From Fen-1298 sp963833465 (GTDB lineage: Bacteria; Bacteroidota; Ignavibacteria; UBA10030): 64,000 bases of DNA. The notes beneath the pieces are model-generated. The model was not told the DNA's origin and searched no databases. It saw only the letters and a program-made list of their open reading frames with translations. The position numbers and the translations under genes are program-made. Location of the stretch: contig CAWHXW010000003.1 in assembly GCA_963833465.1 (NCBI GenBank), forward strand, positions 496,001 through 560,000, written 5' to 3'. How positions within the stretch are numbered: the first letter of the stretch is position 1; the number at the start of each line of letters is the position of its first letter. This document shows, piece by piece, positions 37,817-47,250 of the stretch.

Positions 37817-38911
37817 ATGGATATACAAGTACCGTTTATATTACTTGGATTGGGTCCTGTAGGTCGGACTCTGGTACAACAGATTCTTGACACCCATAAG
37901 ACTGTTGCCCAACGAACCGGCATTCAATTCGTACTAGCAGGTATTTCGGATTCATCTGGCCTAATGTGGGAAAATGAAGGCATTTCTGAAGAGATGCTCC
38001 AAAAAATTCTTCGTGATACAGATGAACGCAGAAAACTTAATGGCGTTGCAGATCTTCATCCACATACTAAATTAAACGATGTTCTTCGCCCCGGTACTCT
38101 TCTCGTCGATGCAACACATACAATGGAAACTACGCCAATAGTTCAAAATGCTTTAAATGCAGGATGCGGTATTGTAGTTGCAAATAAAATGCCGCTCGCC
38201 GCTGAATGGGCAAAAGCAAAAATGTATTATGATCATCCGCTTATTCGATATGAAGCAACAGTCGGTGCAGGGCTTCCGATTATTTCAACGTTGCGATATT
38301 TACTTGATACTGGAGATGAAATCACAAGTATCGAAGCATCCGTAAGTGGAACATTAGGATTTTTATGTACCGCACTGGAATTGGGAGTTCCATATTCTAT
38401 AGCTGTAGCAAATGCGAAAAACATGGGATATACAGAACCGGATCCACGTGATGATTTAAGCGGATACGATATCGTGAGAAAAGCTTTAATCCTTGCACGT
38501 ACGGCCGGCTGGCCGTTGGAAATGCATAACCTGACTTCAGAGCCGATGTACCCACCAACGTGGGCATCGCGAAGTGTAGAAGAATTTATGGCTGACTTAC
38601 CATCGCTTAATGAAATGTACGCGGCGCAAGTGCGTCTTGCGCAAAGTGAAGGTAAGAGTCTTCGTTATGTTGCATATATGACATGCAGAGGCGGACGTGT
38701 TGGATTAACATCGGTTGCAAAAGATGGACATATCGGATCTAAAAGCGGTCCTGCAAATTCTGTTGCGATTTTTACGCACCGCTATAAAGAAATGCCGCTC
38801 GTAATTTCTGGCCCCGGTGCAGGTCCTGAAATCAAAGCTGCCGGTGTAATGGAAGACATGCTTCAACTTGCAAATATTCTACAGAATAAAAATATTCTTC
38901 CAAGTATTTAA
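37817..38911 (+). CDS. hom: stand-alone homoserine dehydrogenase
   Basis: The 364-residue protein has FILLGLGPVGRTLVQQIL (NAD(P)H motif), VVANKMPLA, ATVGAGLPIISTL and the GYTEPDPRDDLSGYDIVRKA active-site block of homoserine dehydrogenases. No C-terminal ACT domain is present. It reduces aspartate semialdehyde to homoserine. A second homoserine dehydrogenase domain follows immediately in thrA, so the window holds two; this one may lack threonine control. Confidence 0.85.
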   Translation: MDIQVPFILLGLGPVGRTLVQQILDTHKTVAQRTGIQFVLAGISDSSGLMWENEGISEEMLQKILRDTDERRKLNGVADLHPHTKLNDVLRPGTLLVDATHTMETTPIVQNALNAGCGIVVANKMPLAAEWAKAKMYYDHPLIRYEATVGAGLPIISTLRYLLDTGDEITSIEASVSGTLGFLCTALELGVPYSIAVANAKNMGYTEPDPRDDLSGYDIVRKALILARTAGWPLEMHNLTSEPMYPPTWASRSVEEFMADLPSLNEMYAAQVRLAQSEGKSLRYVAYMTCRGGRVGLTSVAKDGHIGSKSGPANSVAIFTHRYKEMPLVISGPGAGPEIKAAGVMEDMLQLANILQNKNILPSI

Positions 38912-38927
38912 AAGATAGAGAGACCAC

Positions 38928-41401
38928 ATGCGCGTTAAAAAAATATTAAAATTTGGCGGCTCTTCAGTTGCCAATTCGGAACGGATTCGTGAAGTTGCTT
39001 CCATTGTTTTTAATGCTGCAAAGAAAGAACGTGTTGTCGTCATCGTATCTGCATTTCAAGGAGTAACAAATCAACTACTGGAATGTGCTCGGATGGCAGA
39101 GGCAGGTGATACAAAATTTCAATCAATGTATAGAACGCTTGTTAAAAGGCATATCACAACATTGAATGAACTTCATAACAATCGTCCTCCAAAACACATT
39201 GAATCGAATTTGCAAGTAATGCTGGCAGAACTGCGCGATGTCCTTCAGGGAATCTATCTGCTTCGGCATAGTTCTCCGCGCGCACTTGACTTAACAGCAA
39301 GTTTCGGCGAACGGCTTTCGGCATTGATCATCGCTTCTTTTCTCCAGCAATCACAGCCGTCATGCTTCGTCGATTCACGCGAAATTGTGAAGACAGATAA
39401 TCAATTTATGCATGCCACCGTTCAATTTGAAAAAACAAATCGAGCGATCAAGGCATATTTCAAAAAACTTTTTGAACATTCCAGTCAAAAACTTATTCCT
39501 ATCGTTACCGGCTTCATTGGCTCAACGGACGATGGACTTACAACAACTATTGGAAGGAATGGGTCCGATTACTCAGCTGCAATTTTTGGCGCAGCGCTGA
39601 ATGTATCGTTAATTGAAATTTGGACAGACGTAGATGGAATTCTAAGCGCAGATCCACGTTCTGTTCCTTCTGCATTCGTTGTGCCGCAGATGTCGTATGA
39701 AGAAGCGATGGAACTTTCGTATTTCGGTGCAAAAGTACCTACATGCGTCTACAATTGCTCCTGCTGTTGCTAAGCATATTCCAATTGATATTAAAAACAC
39801 TCTGAATCCATCAGCAGGGGGCACACACATCTCTCATTATGTAAATCGATGGGAAGGTGTGGCTAAAGGAATCACTTCTGTAGATGATTGTACTCTTCTT
39901 ACATTGCGCGGTATGAGCATGGTAGGAGTTCCCGGAATAGCAGAGCGATTATTCCGTGCACTTGCATCACATAAGGTCAATGTAATTTTAATTTCTCAGG
40001 CATCATCTGAACATACTATTTGCTTGGCGATCAGCACATCGGATGCAGCTGCAGCGAAGAAGGCGGTGCATCAGGAATTTCATTTTGAACTTCAATCCAG
40101 ACTCACTTCGCTGGATGAGAAACCGGCACAGACGATTGTTGCAATTGTCGGCGATGGAATGAAGGGTACTCCCGGAGTGTCTGGAAAAGTTTTTCAAGCA
40201 CTCGGACGGAACAGCGTAAATATTTCTGCAATTGCTCAAGGTGCATCAGAGCGTAATATTTCTTTTGTCATTGATGAAGCACAAAAACTTCGTGCACTTA
40301 ATGTAATTCATGAAGCGTTCTTCGAACCAAGGAAGAAACTCGGTGTAGTTTTAATTGGCCCGGGCAATATTGGCGGTACATTCCTGAAACAGATTCATCA
40401 GCAACAATCCTATCTTCATTCAGAAGGATTTGATGTTCGTGTATGTGGGATTTATGATATTGGAAAATCCGTTTTCTCTTCAAAAGGAGTTGATCTAAAA
40501 AAGTGGAAAGAAATTCTTGAAAGTGCTCCTAAAAGGGTGGACTATTCAGAATTATTGCAGCAAATTGCCGCACTTCATTTGACGAATGCTGTTCTTGTTG
40601 ATTGTACCTGCGAGTTCGGAAATTGTTAATATGTACGAAGACTTTGTAAAACTAAACATGCACATCATTACACCGAATAAAAGAGCGAACGTTCTTCCAT
40701 GGCAGCGATATAAACAATTGACTGATCTAATGAAAAACCGGCAGAAATATTTTCTCTATGAGACAAATGTTGGTGCCGGTTTGCCGATTATCTCCACTCT
40801 TCAGGATTTGATTGCGAGCGGAGACCAAATTGTAAAAATTGAAGGAATGTTTTCCGGAACACTTAGCCATCTTTTCAATTATTATGATGGATCGAAACCG
40901 TTTAGTGCATTAGTTGAAGAAGCGCTTTCACTTGGATATACAGAACCTGATCCACGAGAAGATCTTTCAGGCGGCGATGTCGCACGCAAACTTCTCATTC
41001 TCGCCCGTCAAATTGGACTTAAAATGGATATGCATGACATAGGCATTGAAAATTTAGTACCTCAACCATTGCGAAAAAATAAATTTTCAAAAAATTTCTT
41101 CAAGCAGTTTGCAAAATATGATGATATAATGAAGCAACGTTTAGAAAAAGCTCACGCGAATAACTCGGTGCTGCGCTACGTGGGAATATTACAGGATAAA
41201 AAAGCTTCTGCCGGAATCAAAGAAGTTCCGAAAAACCACATGCTTGCCTCCACAAAAGGCAGCGATAACATTATTGCTTTTACAACTCAACGTTACTCAA
41301 AGACACCTTTGGTAGTACAAGGTCCTGGTGCAGGCGCGGATGTAACGGCGATGGGAGTTTTCTCCGATCTCCTAAAGTTGCTTCACTATTTGCCTCAATA
41401 A
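38928..41401 (+). CDS. thrA: bifunctional aspartokinase/homoserine dehydrogenase (two frame breaks)
   Basis: An N-terminal aspartokinase (LKFGGSSVANSERI; TTIGRNGSDYSAAIFG) leads into two ACT-type repeats (GVPGIAERLFRALASHKVNVILISQASSEH; GTPGVSGKVFQALGRNSVNISAIAQGASE). A homoserine dehydrogenase domain (VGAGLPIISTLQDL; GYTEPDPREDLSGGDVARK) follows. The frame breaks at GTACCTA (39735-39741) and GTACCTG (40604-40610), each with one extra base. Corrected readings give GAKVLHASTIAPAVAKH and DCTASSEIVNMYED, and a protein of about 823 residues, close to E. coli ThrA. Both breaks are likely artefacts. Confidence 0.88.
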
Positions 41402-41425
41402 AAAGAATCGTAAAGGAGTTAATCA

Positions 41426-42619
41426 TTGAGCAGGAAGTACGTCATAGTTGTGCCAGATGGAGCGGCCGATAAACCACTGCAAGTGTTCAGTGGAAAAACT
41501 ATTTTTGAAGCTGCAGAGAAACCAAATATTGATTTCATATCTATGAATGGCAGACAAGGACTTAGCCAAACAGTACCTCCGACACTTCAACCGGGCAGCG
41601 ATGTTGCAATGATGGCTGTGCTTGGGTATGATCCTGAAAAATATTACACAGGCAGAGCGCCAATTGAAGCTGTTGCACAAGGAATAGATGTTACGGAAAA
41701 CGATTGGATATTTCGTTGTAACCTTGTAACTACTGCAGATGGCAAAATGGTTGATCATAGCTCTGGACATATCTCCAGTGAAGAAGGAAAAATATTTATT
41801 GAGGAATTAAATAAAACACTTGGAAGTGAACACGTTAAGTTTTATCCTGGAGTTAGTTATCGTCATCTAATGGTAATAAGAGATTATGATTTTCCGGATT
41901 TACAATTGCAACCGCCTCATGATAATATTGGCGTTGAGATAGCAAACTTACTGCCGCGCGGGAAGGATGCTGATATCCTTATCGAGCTTATCAAAAAAAG
42001 CGAAAATCTTTTTAAGGATCACAAAATAAATCTTGCTCGCAGAAATCTCAAAAAGAACGAAGCAAGTTCTATTTGGCTCTGGGGACATGGCAAAAAAGCG
42101 CGGATGGAATCTTTCGAGAAAAAATATGGCTTGAAAGGATATGCAATCACAGCCGTTGATCTTGTTAAAGGATTAGCGTTACTCATTGGATTCGATTTTA
42201 TAAAAGTTAAAGGCGCAACTGGATATTTTGATACCGACTACCATGCAAAGGGACTTGCTGCAATTGAAGCTCTAAAAAAATACGATATCGTTTTAATACA
42301 CGTGGAAGCGACAGATGAAGCAGGCCATGCCGGAAAAGCAGATATAAAGAAAAAAGCCTTAGAAGAAATCGACCTGCATATAGTAGGACCGGTAATAGCG
42401 GAACTGAAGAAATATAAAAGCTGGCGAATTCTAATAATGCCAGACCACCCTACACCTGTATCTACACAGGGACATACAGGCGATGCAGTGCCTTTCGCAA
42501 TGATGGGCGATGGAATTGTTGGAGAGGTACACTTGCCGCTTGGAGAAAAGAATGCCGCAAAGACTGGAATAAAAATTGACAATGGGTACGAGCTAATGAA
42601 GATCTTTTTAGAGAATTAG
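41426..42619 (+). CDS. phosphoglycerate-mutase-like protein, candidate homoserine kinase
   Basis: The 397-residue alkaline-phosphatase-fold protein of the archaeal-type cofactor-independent phosphoglycerate mutase family starts KYVIVVPDGAADKPL. It has the metal or phosphate sites SDVAMMAVLGYDP, HVEATDEAGHAGK and MPDHPTPVSTQGHTGD. The subgroup modelled as TIGR02535 has been proposed as a homoserine kinase. Its location between thrA and thrC, where no GHMP-type thrB occurs, supports that role. AAGGAG lies 8 bases before the TTG start at 41426. Confidence 0.8.
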   Translation: MSRKYVIVVPDGAADKPLQVFSGKTIFEAAEKPNIDFISMNGRQGLSQTVPPTLQPGSDVAMMAVLGYDPEKYYTGRAPIEAVAQGIDVTENDWIFRCNLVTTADGKMVDHSSGHISSEEGKIFIEELNKTLGSEHVKFYPGVSYRHLMVIRDYDFPDLQLQPPHDNIGVEIANLLPRGKDADILIELIKKSENLFKDHKINLARRNLKKNEASSIWLWGHGKKARMESFEKKYGLKGYAITAVDLVKGLALLIGFDFIKVKGATGYFDTDYHAKGLAAIEALKKYDIVLIHVEATDEAGHAGKADIKKKALEEIDLHIVGPVIAELKKYKSWRILIMPDHPTPVSTQGHTGDAVPFAMMGDGIVGEVHLPLGEKNAAKTGIKIDNGYELMKIFLEN

Positions 42620-42643
42620 AAATCCTGCCTTTCAAGTTAAATT

Positions 42644-43111
42644 ATGCAACGAAAAGAACGAGAAATAACTGACATAAAAGTCATAGAAGAGATTTTATTA
42701 AAATCGGAAATCTGCAGGATTGGAATGATTGATAGAGATGTGCCTTATATTGTGCCATTAAATTATGGATATTTTGACTATGCAATTTATATGCACTCTG
42801 CATTGGACGGAAAAAAAATAAATTTATTGAAAGCAAATAATAAAGTATGCTTTGAGATAGAATATAAAACCGCGATTACCAAAAAAGACATTCCTTGCGA
42901 ATGGTCAACAAAATATCGCTCTTTGATTGGATATGGGACAATAGAGATTATCACTGATGATGAACAAAAGAAACACGGACTTGATATTATTATGGCGCAC
43001 CATGCCAAACCGACGAATAATATCTATAAAGAAAAAAAGCTTGAAAAGATTGTCATTTTAAAATTAAGAATAGAACAAGTAACAGGGAAACAATCAGGAA
43101 ATTGGAATTAA
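42644..43111 (+). CDS. pyridoxamine-oxidase-fold flavoprotein (Nim-like)
   Basis: The 155-residue split-barrel protein starts MQRKEREITDIKVIEEILLKSEICRIGM and has the VPYIVPLNYGY strand and SALDGKKINLL turn typical of the Nim/5-nitroimidazole-reductase branch of the PNPOx fold. Such proteins bind FMN or F420-like flavins; the substrate is unknown. It heads a three-gene insertion (with osmC and lysE) between the candidate homoserine kinase and thrC. Confidence 0.7.
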   Translation: MQRKEREITDIKVIEEILLKSEICRIGMIDRDVPYIVPLNYGYFDYAIYMHSALDGKKINLLKANNKVCFEIEYKTAITKKDIPCEWSTKYRSLIGYGTIEIITDDEQKKHGLDIIMAHHAKPTNNIYKEKKLEKIVILKLRIEQVTGKQSGNWN

Positions 43112-43138
43112 TAATACTTGCAGAAAACAGGATAAAAG

Positions 43139-43522
43139 ATGAATGCAAAAAATGAATTGCAGAATTATTTAACTAGAATAATTGAATATAATGTACTTGT
43201 CGATACGACCTTGGAAAAAGGTGGAACCGGTAAATGTATAAGGCCACATGAATTATTGGAAGCTGCTTTGGCAGCTTGCATGAATATCGCAATAAAGATG
43301 GAGGCACAAAAGAATAATTTATATTTCGATTCAATCGAAACCAGAGTTGAATTGAATCGAAAAGACCCTACAAAAACAATATTTGAGTATAGTTATATTT
43401 TTAACAGTCCAGATAAATTAAGCGATAAAACCATCAATAAATTCAAACAAGTATTACAAACTTGTCCAGTTCGAAAAACACTATCAAAAGAAATAATATT
43501 TGTAGAGAAATATGGATTTTAA
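43139..43522 (+). CDS. OsmC-family protein
   Basis: The 127-residue protein has the OsmC layout: GGTGKCIRPHELLEAALAACMNIAIKMEA holds one redox Cys, and LQTCPVRKTLSKEI holds the second. OsmC/Ohr proteins reduce organic hydroperoxides with this Cys pair. The last 11 bases overlap the lysE start, so the two are coupled. Confidence 0.75.
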   Translation: MNAKNELQNYLTRIIEYNVLVDTTLEKGGTGKCIRPHELLEAALAACMNIAIKMEAQKNNLYFDSIETRVELNRKDPTKTIFEYSYIFNSPDKLSDKTINKFKQVLQTCPVRKTLSKEIIFVEKYGF

Positions 43523-44102
43523 TTTATTTGGATATTTAATATTCGCATCCGTCACATCTATTACTCCCGGCCCGAACAATCTTATGCTGTTGTCATACGG
43601 CAAGGCGTATGGATTTACCGATTCCAGTAAAGTAGTGTTTGGGATTATGACTGGTTTTCTTATTGAATTGGGGTTGGCGGGATATGGTGTTGCAAGTATA
43701 ATTGCAACAAGTGCATATGCCGGGATTATATTGAAAATTATTGGTTCTCTTTGGATGTTTTATCTTGCTTTCGTATTAAGAAACATGCATGCCGATATAG
43801 AATCTCAACAGCGGGCAAAAATAGGATTTGGTCAAATGCTGATACAGCAATTTGTGAATCCGAAGGCTTGGATAATGGCAATCAGCGGTGCGAGTGCTTT
43901 TTTACCACATTACAGCAGTATTCACATTAATGTTTTTCTCTATGCAGTCACATTCGGATTAATTGGTATTCCAAGCATGATTATTTGGCTGAAAATGGGT
44001 GATGCTATCGCAAAAATAATTAAGTCCGAGAAAGCAAATCGAATACTTGGATATATAATGTTTATATTGATGCTTGTTAGCATAGTAACAATCTGGATAT
44101 AG
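43512..44102 (+). CDS. LysE/RhtB-family amino-acid exporter
   Basis: The 196-residue membrane protein has about six hydrophobic segments and the family opening ITPGPNNLMLLSYGKAYG. FVNPKAWIMAISG follows in the middle. The family exports amino acids such as lysine, homoserine or threonine. Its position just before thrC suggests threonine or homoserine efflux. It overlaps osmC. Confidence 0.82.
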   Translation: MDFNLFGYLIFASVTSITPGPNNLMLLSYGKAYGFTDSSKVVFGIMTGFLIELGLAGYGVASIIATSAYAGIILKIIGSLWMFYLAFVLRNMHADIESQQRAKIGFGQMLIQQFVNPKAWIMAISGASAFLPHYSSIHINVFLYAVTFGLIGIPSMIIWLKMGDAIAKIIKSEKANRILGYIMFILMLVSIVTIWI

Positions 44103-44130
44103 AAAAAAGAAATTAATGCAGGAGAAAAAC

Positions 44131-45456
44131 ATGCAGCACAGCTGGTTAGAATGTATTCGCGATTGTGGCCGTCGTTATCCTATCGATTCCGTCGTGTACC
44201 GGTGTGAAGATTGCGGCGGATTGTTAGATGTTCAGCATAATATCAATGCACTAAAGCGTCGAACCGCATCATCGTGGAAAAAATTGTTTGACTATCGTAC
44301 ACGCATCAATAAATGGCCGTACGGGAGCGGCGTGTGGGGAAAAAAAGAATGGGTTTGTCCGGATATCGATAACGAGAATGTTGTTTCAATGTACGAAGGG
44401 CATACGAATTGTTTTTGGGCAGAACGATTAGGAAAAGATATCGGTGTTCTAGATTTATGGGTGAAACTTTGCGGCAACAGTCATACCGGATCGTTCAAAG
44501 ATCTTGGCATGACGGTACTCATCTCAGTTGTAAAACAAATGATCGTTGATGGAAAACCAATTCGAGCTGTTGCATGCGCTTCTACCGGTGATACATCGGC
44601 AGCGCTATCCGCTTACGGCGCGGCTGCAGGAATTCCAACTATTGTATTTTTACCTAAAGGAAAAGTTTCTACAGCGCAATTAGTACAGCCGATTGCCAAC
44701 GGTGCGACTGTGCTTTCGCTCGATACAGATTTTGACGGATGCATGCGTATCGTACAGGAAATCACAGCTGATAATTCTATTTATCTTGCCAACTCAATGA
44801 ATTCTTTGCGTATGGAGGGACAGAAAACTGTCGGCATTGAAATTGTTCAGCAGTTCGATTGGGAAGTACCAGATTGGATTGTTATTCCTGCTGGAAATCT
44901 TGGCAATGTCAGCGCTTTGGGCAAAGGTTTGCTGATGATGCGTGATCTCGGTCTGATAAAAAAGCTACCGCGTATTGTATGTGCGCAGGCATCACATGCA
45001 AATCCACTCTATTTAAGTTTTCTAAATGGATATAAAGAGTATAATCCTGTCGAGGCAAAAAAGACCCTTGCTTCAGCCATCCAAATTGGCGCACCAGTAA
45101 GTTATGAAAGAGCTGTAAAAGTATTAAGGCAATTTGACGGCATTGTAGAACAGGCAACTGAGGATGAATTAGCAAATGCCTCTGCCCGTGCAGATCGTGC
45201 GGGATTGTTCACTTGTCCACAGACCGGTGTGGCACTTGCAGCGCTCTCAAAATTAGTTGAACGCAAAGTTATCAATAAGAAAGATCGTGTTGTAATCATA
45301 TCCACAGCTCATGGATTAAAATTTTCGCAATTCAAAGTAGATTATCATGAGAAGACATTATCCGATGTGAATTCGTTGTTTTCTAATCCACCGATTCTTT
45401 TACCAGCTGATGTCAACGCAGTTAGAAATGCAATTGATCGTGTTATTGGGAATTAA
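44131..45456 (+). CDS. thrC: threonine synthase
   Basis: The PLP enzyme of about 441 residues starts with a cysteine-rich segment (ECIRDCGRRYPIDSVVYRCEDCGGLL). The PLP lysine lies in NSHTGSFKDLGMT. ASTGDTSAALSAYGAAAGIP and PAGNLGNVSALGKG bind the cofactor phosphate. It converts O-phosphohomoserine to threonine. GCAGGAG precedes ATG 44131, which I prefer to the in-frame ATG 44116. It closes the supercluster. Confidence 0.92.
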   Translation: MQHSWLECIRDCGRRYPIDSVVYRCEDCGGLLDVQHNINALKRRTASSWKKLFDYRTRINKWPYGSGVWGKKEWVCPDIDNENVVSMYEGHTNCFWAERLGKDIGVLDLWVKLCGNSHTGSFKDLGMTVLISVVKQMIVDGKPIRAVACASTGDTSAALSAYGAAAGIPTIVFLPKGKVSTAQLVQPIANGATVLSLDTDFDGCMRIVQEITADNSIYLANSMNSLRMEGQKTVGIEIVQQFDWEVPDWIVIPAGNLGNVSALGKGLLMMRDLGLIKKLPRIVCAQASHANPLYLSFLNGYKEYNPVEAKKTLASAIQIGAPVSYERAVKVLRQFDGIVEQATEDELANASARADRAGLFTCPQTGVALAALSKLVERKVINKKDRVVIISTAHGLKFSQFKVDYHEKTLSDVNSLFSNPPILLPADVNAVRNAIDRVIGN

Positions 45457-45533
45457 TCTTGTAAGATCATTTAATGTTCCTGATTTAATAGTAAAAAAAG
45501 AAATCATTTCTAAATATAATTTGGAGAGCAACA

Positions 45534-45905
45534 ATGAATCAGCAAGATAGACCGTATGTAGTCGAGTATTACTATAAAACTAAATGGGGACATGCTAAAG
45601 AGTTTATTAGCTTGTTCAAAAAGAATCACTATCCAATTCTTAAAAAAGAAATAGAATTAGGCAGACTGCTTAAAATCTCGGCAACACGACCTCGTCTTCA
45701 TGCAACCGAAGATGGAAGATGGGATTATAGAGTCACACTTGTTTGGAAGAATGTTTTAGCAATTGATGATGGATTTGATGAATCCGAGCTTAGCCGACAA
45801 CTATTTAAAGATCAGGAAACATTTAATAAGGAAGAACAGCGGCGGTTTGAAATTTTGATCGGCCATTGGGATGTGCCAATTGTTGATCTAGATTTGGAGC
45901 AATAA
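45534..45905 (+). CDS. conserved hypothetical protein
   Basis: The 123-residue soluble protein is rich in charged and aromatic residues (RPYVVEYYYKTKWGHAKEFISLF near the start; GHWDVPIVDLDLEQ at the end). It has no signal peptide and no motif I can assign; the pattern is compatible with a small alpha/beta ferredoxin-like barrel. GGAGAGCAACA precedes the ATG. It stands between thrC and marR, followed by a strong hairpin. Confidence 0.5.
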   Translation: MNQQDRPYVVEYYYKTKWGHAKEFISLFKKNHYPILKKEIELGRLLKISATRPRLHATEDGRWDYRVTLVWKNVLAIDDGFDESELSRQLFKDQETFNKEEQRRFEILIGHWDVPIVDLDLEQ

Positions 45906-45941
45906 TATTCAAAAATCAAAAAGTGTAATAAATTAGATGCA

Positions 45942-45968
45942 TGCGGGCGATTTTGCGAATTGCCCGCA
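45942..45968. terminator. strong hairpin upstream of marR
   Basis: TGCGGGCGATT pairs with AATTGCCCGCA (11 bp including one G-U) around a TTGCG loop. It lies 37 bases after the hypothetical gene. There is no immediate U-run on either strand, so it may be a Rho-independent terminator of poor form or a regulatory hairpin for marR. Confidence 0.4.
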
Positions 45969-46084
45969 CGAAGTTTATACTTACTATCGCTATCTCCTGT
46001 CATGAACCTATTTTTTTTCCCCTTGATTTAAGGAACCATCCATCATATCTTTCTGTTATTACTTTAAACTTAAAAGGAGAACCA

Positions 46085-46543
46085 ATGAAAACTACAAAGC
46101 AATACGGAAAAAAAATTGATTTAGCCCTTTCGATGTGGGTTAAACTTACTCGGGCTCATGACACATTTAATCATTTAACGGCTGAAAATATCCGTTCGTT
46201 CGGATTAACGGCAGCACAATTTGGTGTAATAGAATGCCTTGGTCACCTTGGTACTATGCTGATTGGGGATCTAACTAAAAAGCACCTTGTAAGCGGCGGC
46301 AACATGACAGTGATAGTAAATAATTTAGAAAAAGATGGGTTTGTTAAACGTTTGATCAATGAAGACGACCGCCGTGCTTTCTATGTTAAATTGACACCGA
46401 AAGGGATGCGGCTTTTTAAAAAGATATTTTCAAAACACGCACAATATATAACAAAACTTGCCTCAGTGCTTTCAGAAGCTGAACAAGAAGAACTTGGGAT
46501 TCTTTTGAAAAAGCTTGGTACTTGCTTGCATGAAGTAAGTTAG
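46085..46543 (+). CDS. MarR-family transcriptional regulator
   Basis: The protein of about 152 residues has the winged-helix core: LTAAQFGVIECLGHLGTMLIGDLTKKHLVSGGNMTVIVNNLEKDGFV, then the wing RLINEDDRRAFYVKLTPKG. MarR proteins repress operons for aromatic, oxidant or electrophile resistance and release DNA on ligand binding or oxidation. AAAGGAGAACC supports ATG 46085; the longer frame from 45941 runs through a hairpin and is rejected. A palindrome just downstream is the likely operator. Confidence 0.88.
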   Translation: MKTTKQYGKKIDLALSMWVKLTRAHDTFNHLTAENIRSFGLTAAQFGVIECLGHLGTMLIGDLTKKHLVSGGNMTVIVNNLEKDGFVKRLINEDDRRAFYVKLTPKGMRLFKKIFSKHAQYITKLASVLSEAEQEELGILLKKLGTCLHEVS

Positions 46544-46548
46544 GTTTT

Positions 46549-46569
46549 TTCGTAATTTATTATTACGAA
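46549..46569. promoter_or_regulatory. 21-bp palindrome, probable MarR operator
   Basis: TTCGTAAT-N5-ATTACGAA is a perfect 8+5+8 palindrome, five bases after the marR stop and 54 bases before the FMN-reductase start. Size and symmetry fit a MarR dimer site controlling the downstream redox genes. Confidence 0.55.
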
Positions 46570-46622
46570 TTTGAAACTATTAGAACCGCTCTGATGTTAT
46601 AATAACAAGCAGAGAATAAGAA

Positions 46623-47183
46623 GTGGTACATGATAAATTAAATATTCTAGCATTTGCAGGCAGTATGAGATCGGAATCTTTTAATCGAAAATTACTTCAA
46701 ATAGCGACAAAGATGGCATCTGAATTGAATGTAAACGTAAAAGAATTAGATTTAAAAACGCTCGATCTCCCGCTGCTCAATGTAGACTTAAGGGAGAATG
46801 GATTTCCGGAATCAGTTAAAAAATTGAAAGATGCAATAGCTTTGGCAGATGTGTTTCTTATAGCAACGCCTGAGTACAATCATTCTATTCCCGGTGTATT
46901 AAAGAACGCAATAGATTGGGCATCCGATAAAACAAATCCATTTGCAGGAAAAACAGCAGCAATTTTTGGCGCATCGATAGGATTATTCGGAACGTTGAGA
47001 GCACAGCTTCATTTGCGGCAAATTCTCGCTGCATTGAATGTCGAGCTTATGCCGCAGCCGCAAGTGTTCATTCGTTCTGCACAAGAGGCGTTTCTGCCTG
47101 ATGGTTCGCTTGTCGATAAGGAAATTGAACAGAAGCTTCGGCAATTAATTGATGCAACAATAATGCTTGCTTATCGCAAATAA
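46623..47183 (+). CDS. NAD(P)H-dependent FMN reductase (quinone/chromate reductase type)
   Basis: The 186-residue flavodoxin-like protein has LAFAGSMRSESFNRKLL, the FMN phosphate loop, and TPEYNHSIPGVLKNAIDWAS, the hallmark of the ArsH/ChrR/YieF group. It reduces quinones, chromate or azo dyes with two electrons. GTG 46623 is the likely start. It lies right after the putative MarR operator, which fits electrophile-induced expression. Confidence 0.83.
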   Translation: MVHDKLNILAFAGSMRSESFNRKLLQIATKMASELNVNVKELDLKTLDLPLLNVDLRENGFPESVKKLKDAIALADVFLIATPEYNHSIPGVLKNAIDWASDKTNPFAGKTAAIFGASIGLFGTLRAQLHLRQILAALNVELMPQPQVFIRSAQEAFLPDGSLVDKEIEQKLRQLIDATIMLAYRK

Positions 47184-47250
47184 GAAAGTAGAATTGATAA
47201 TGTGGATATATAAGAATTAATTAAAAATTATTTCAATAAGGAGAAATAAA

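Noticed and set aside
45941..46084. N-terminal extension of the MarR gene
   Set aside because: It runs through a strong hairpin and is unlike MarR proteins; ATG 46085 has an AAAGGAG site.
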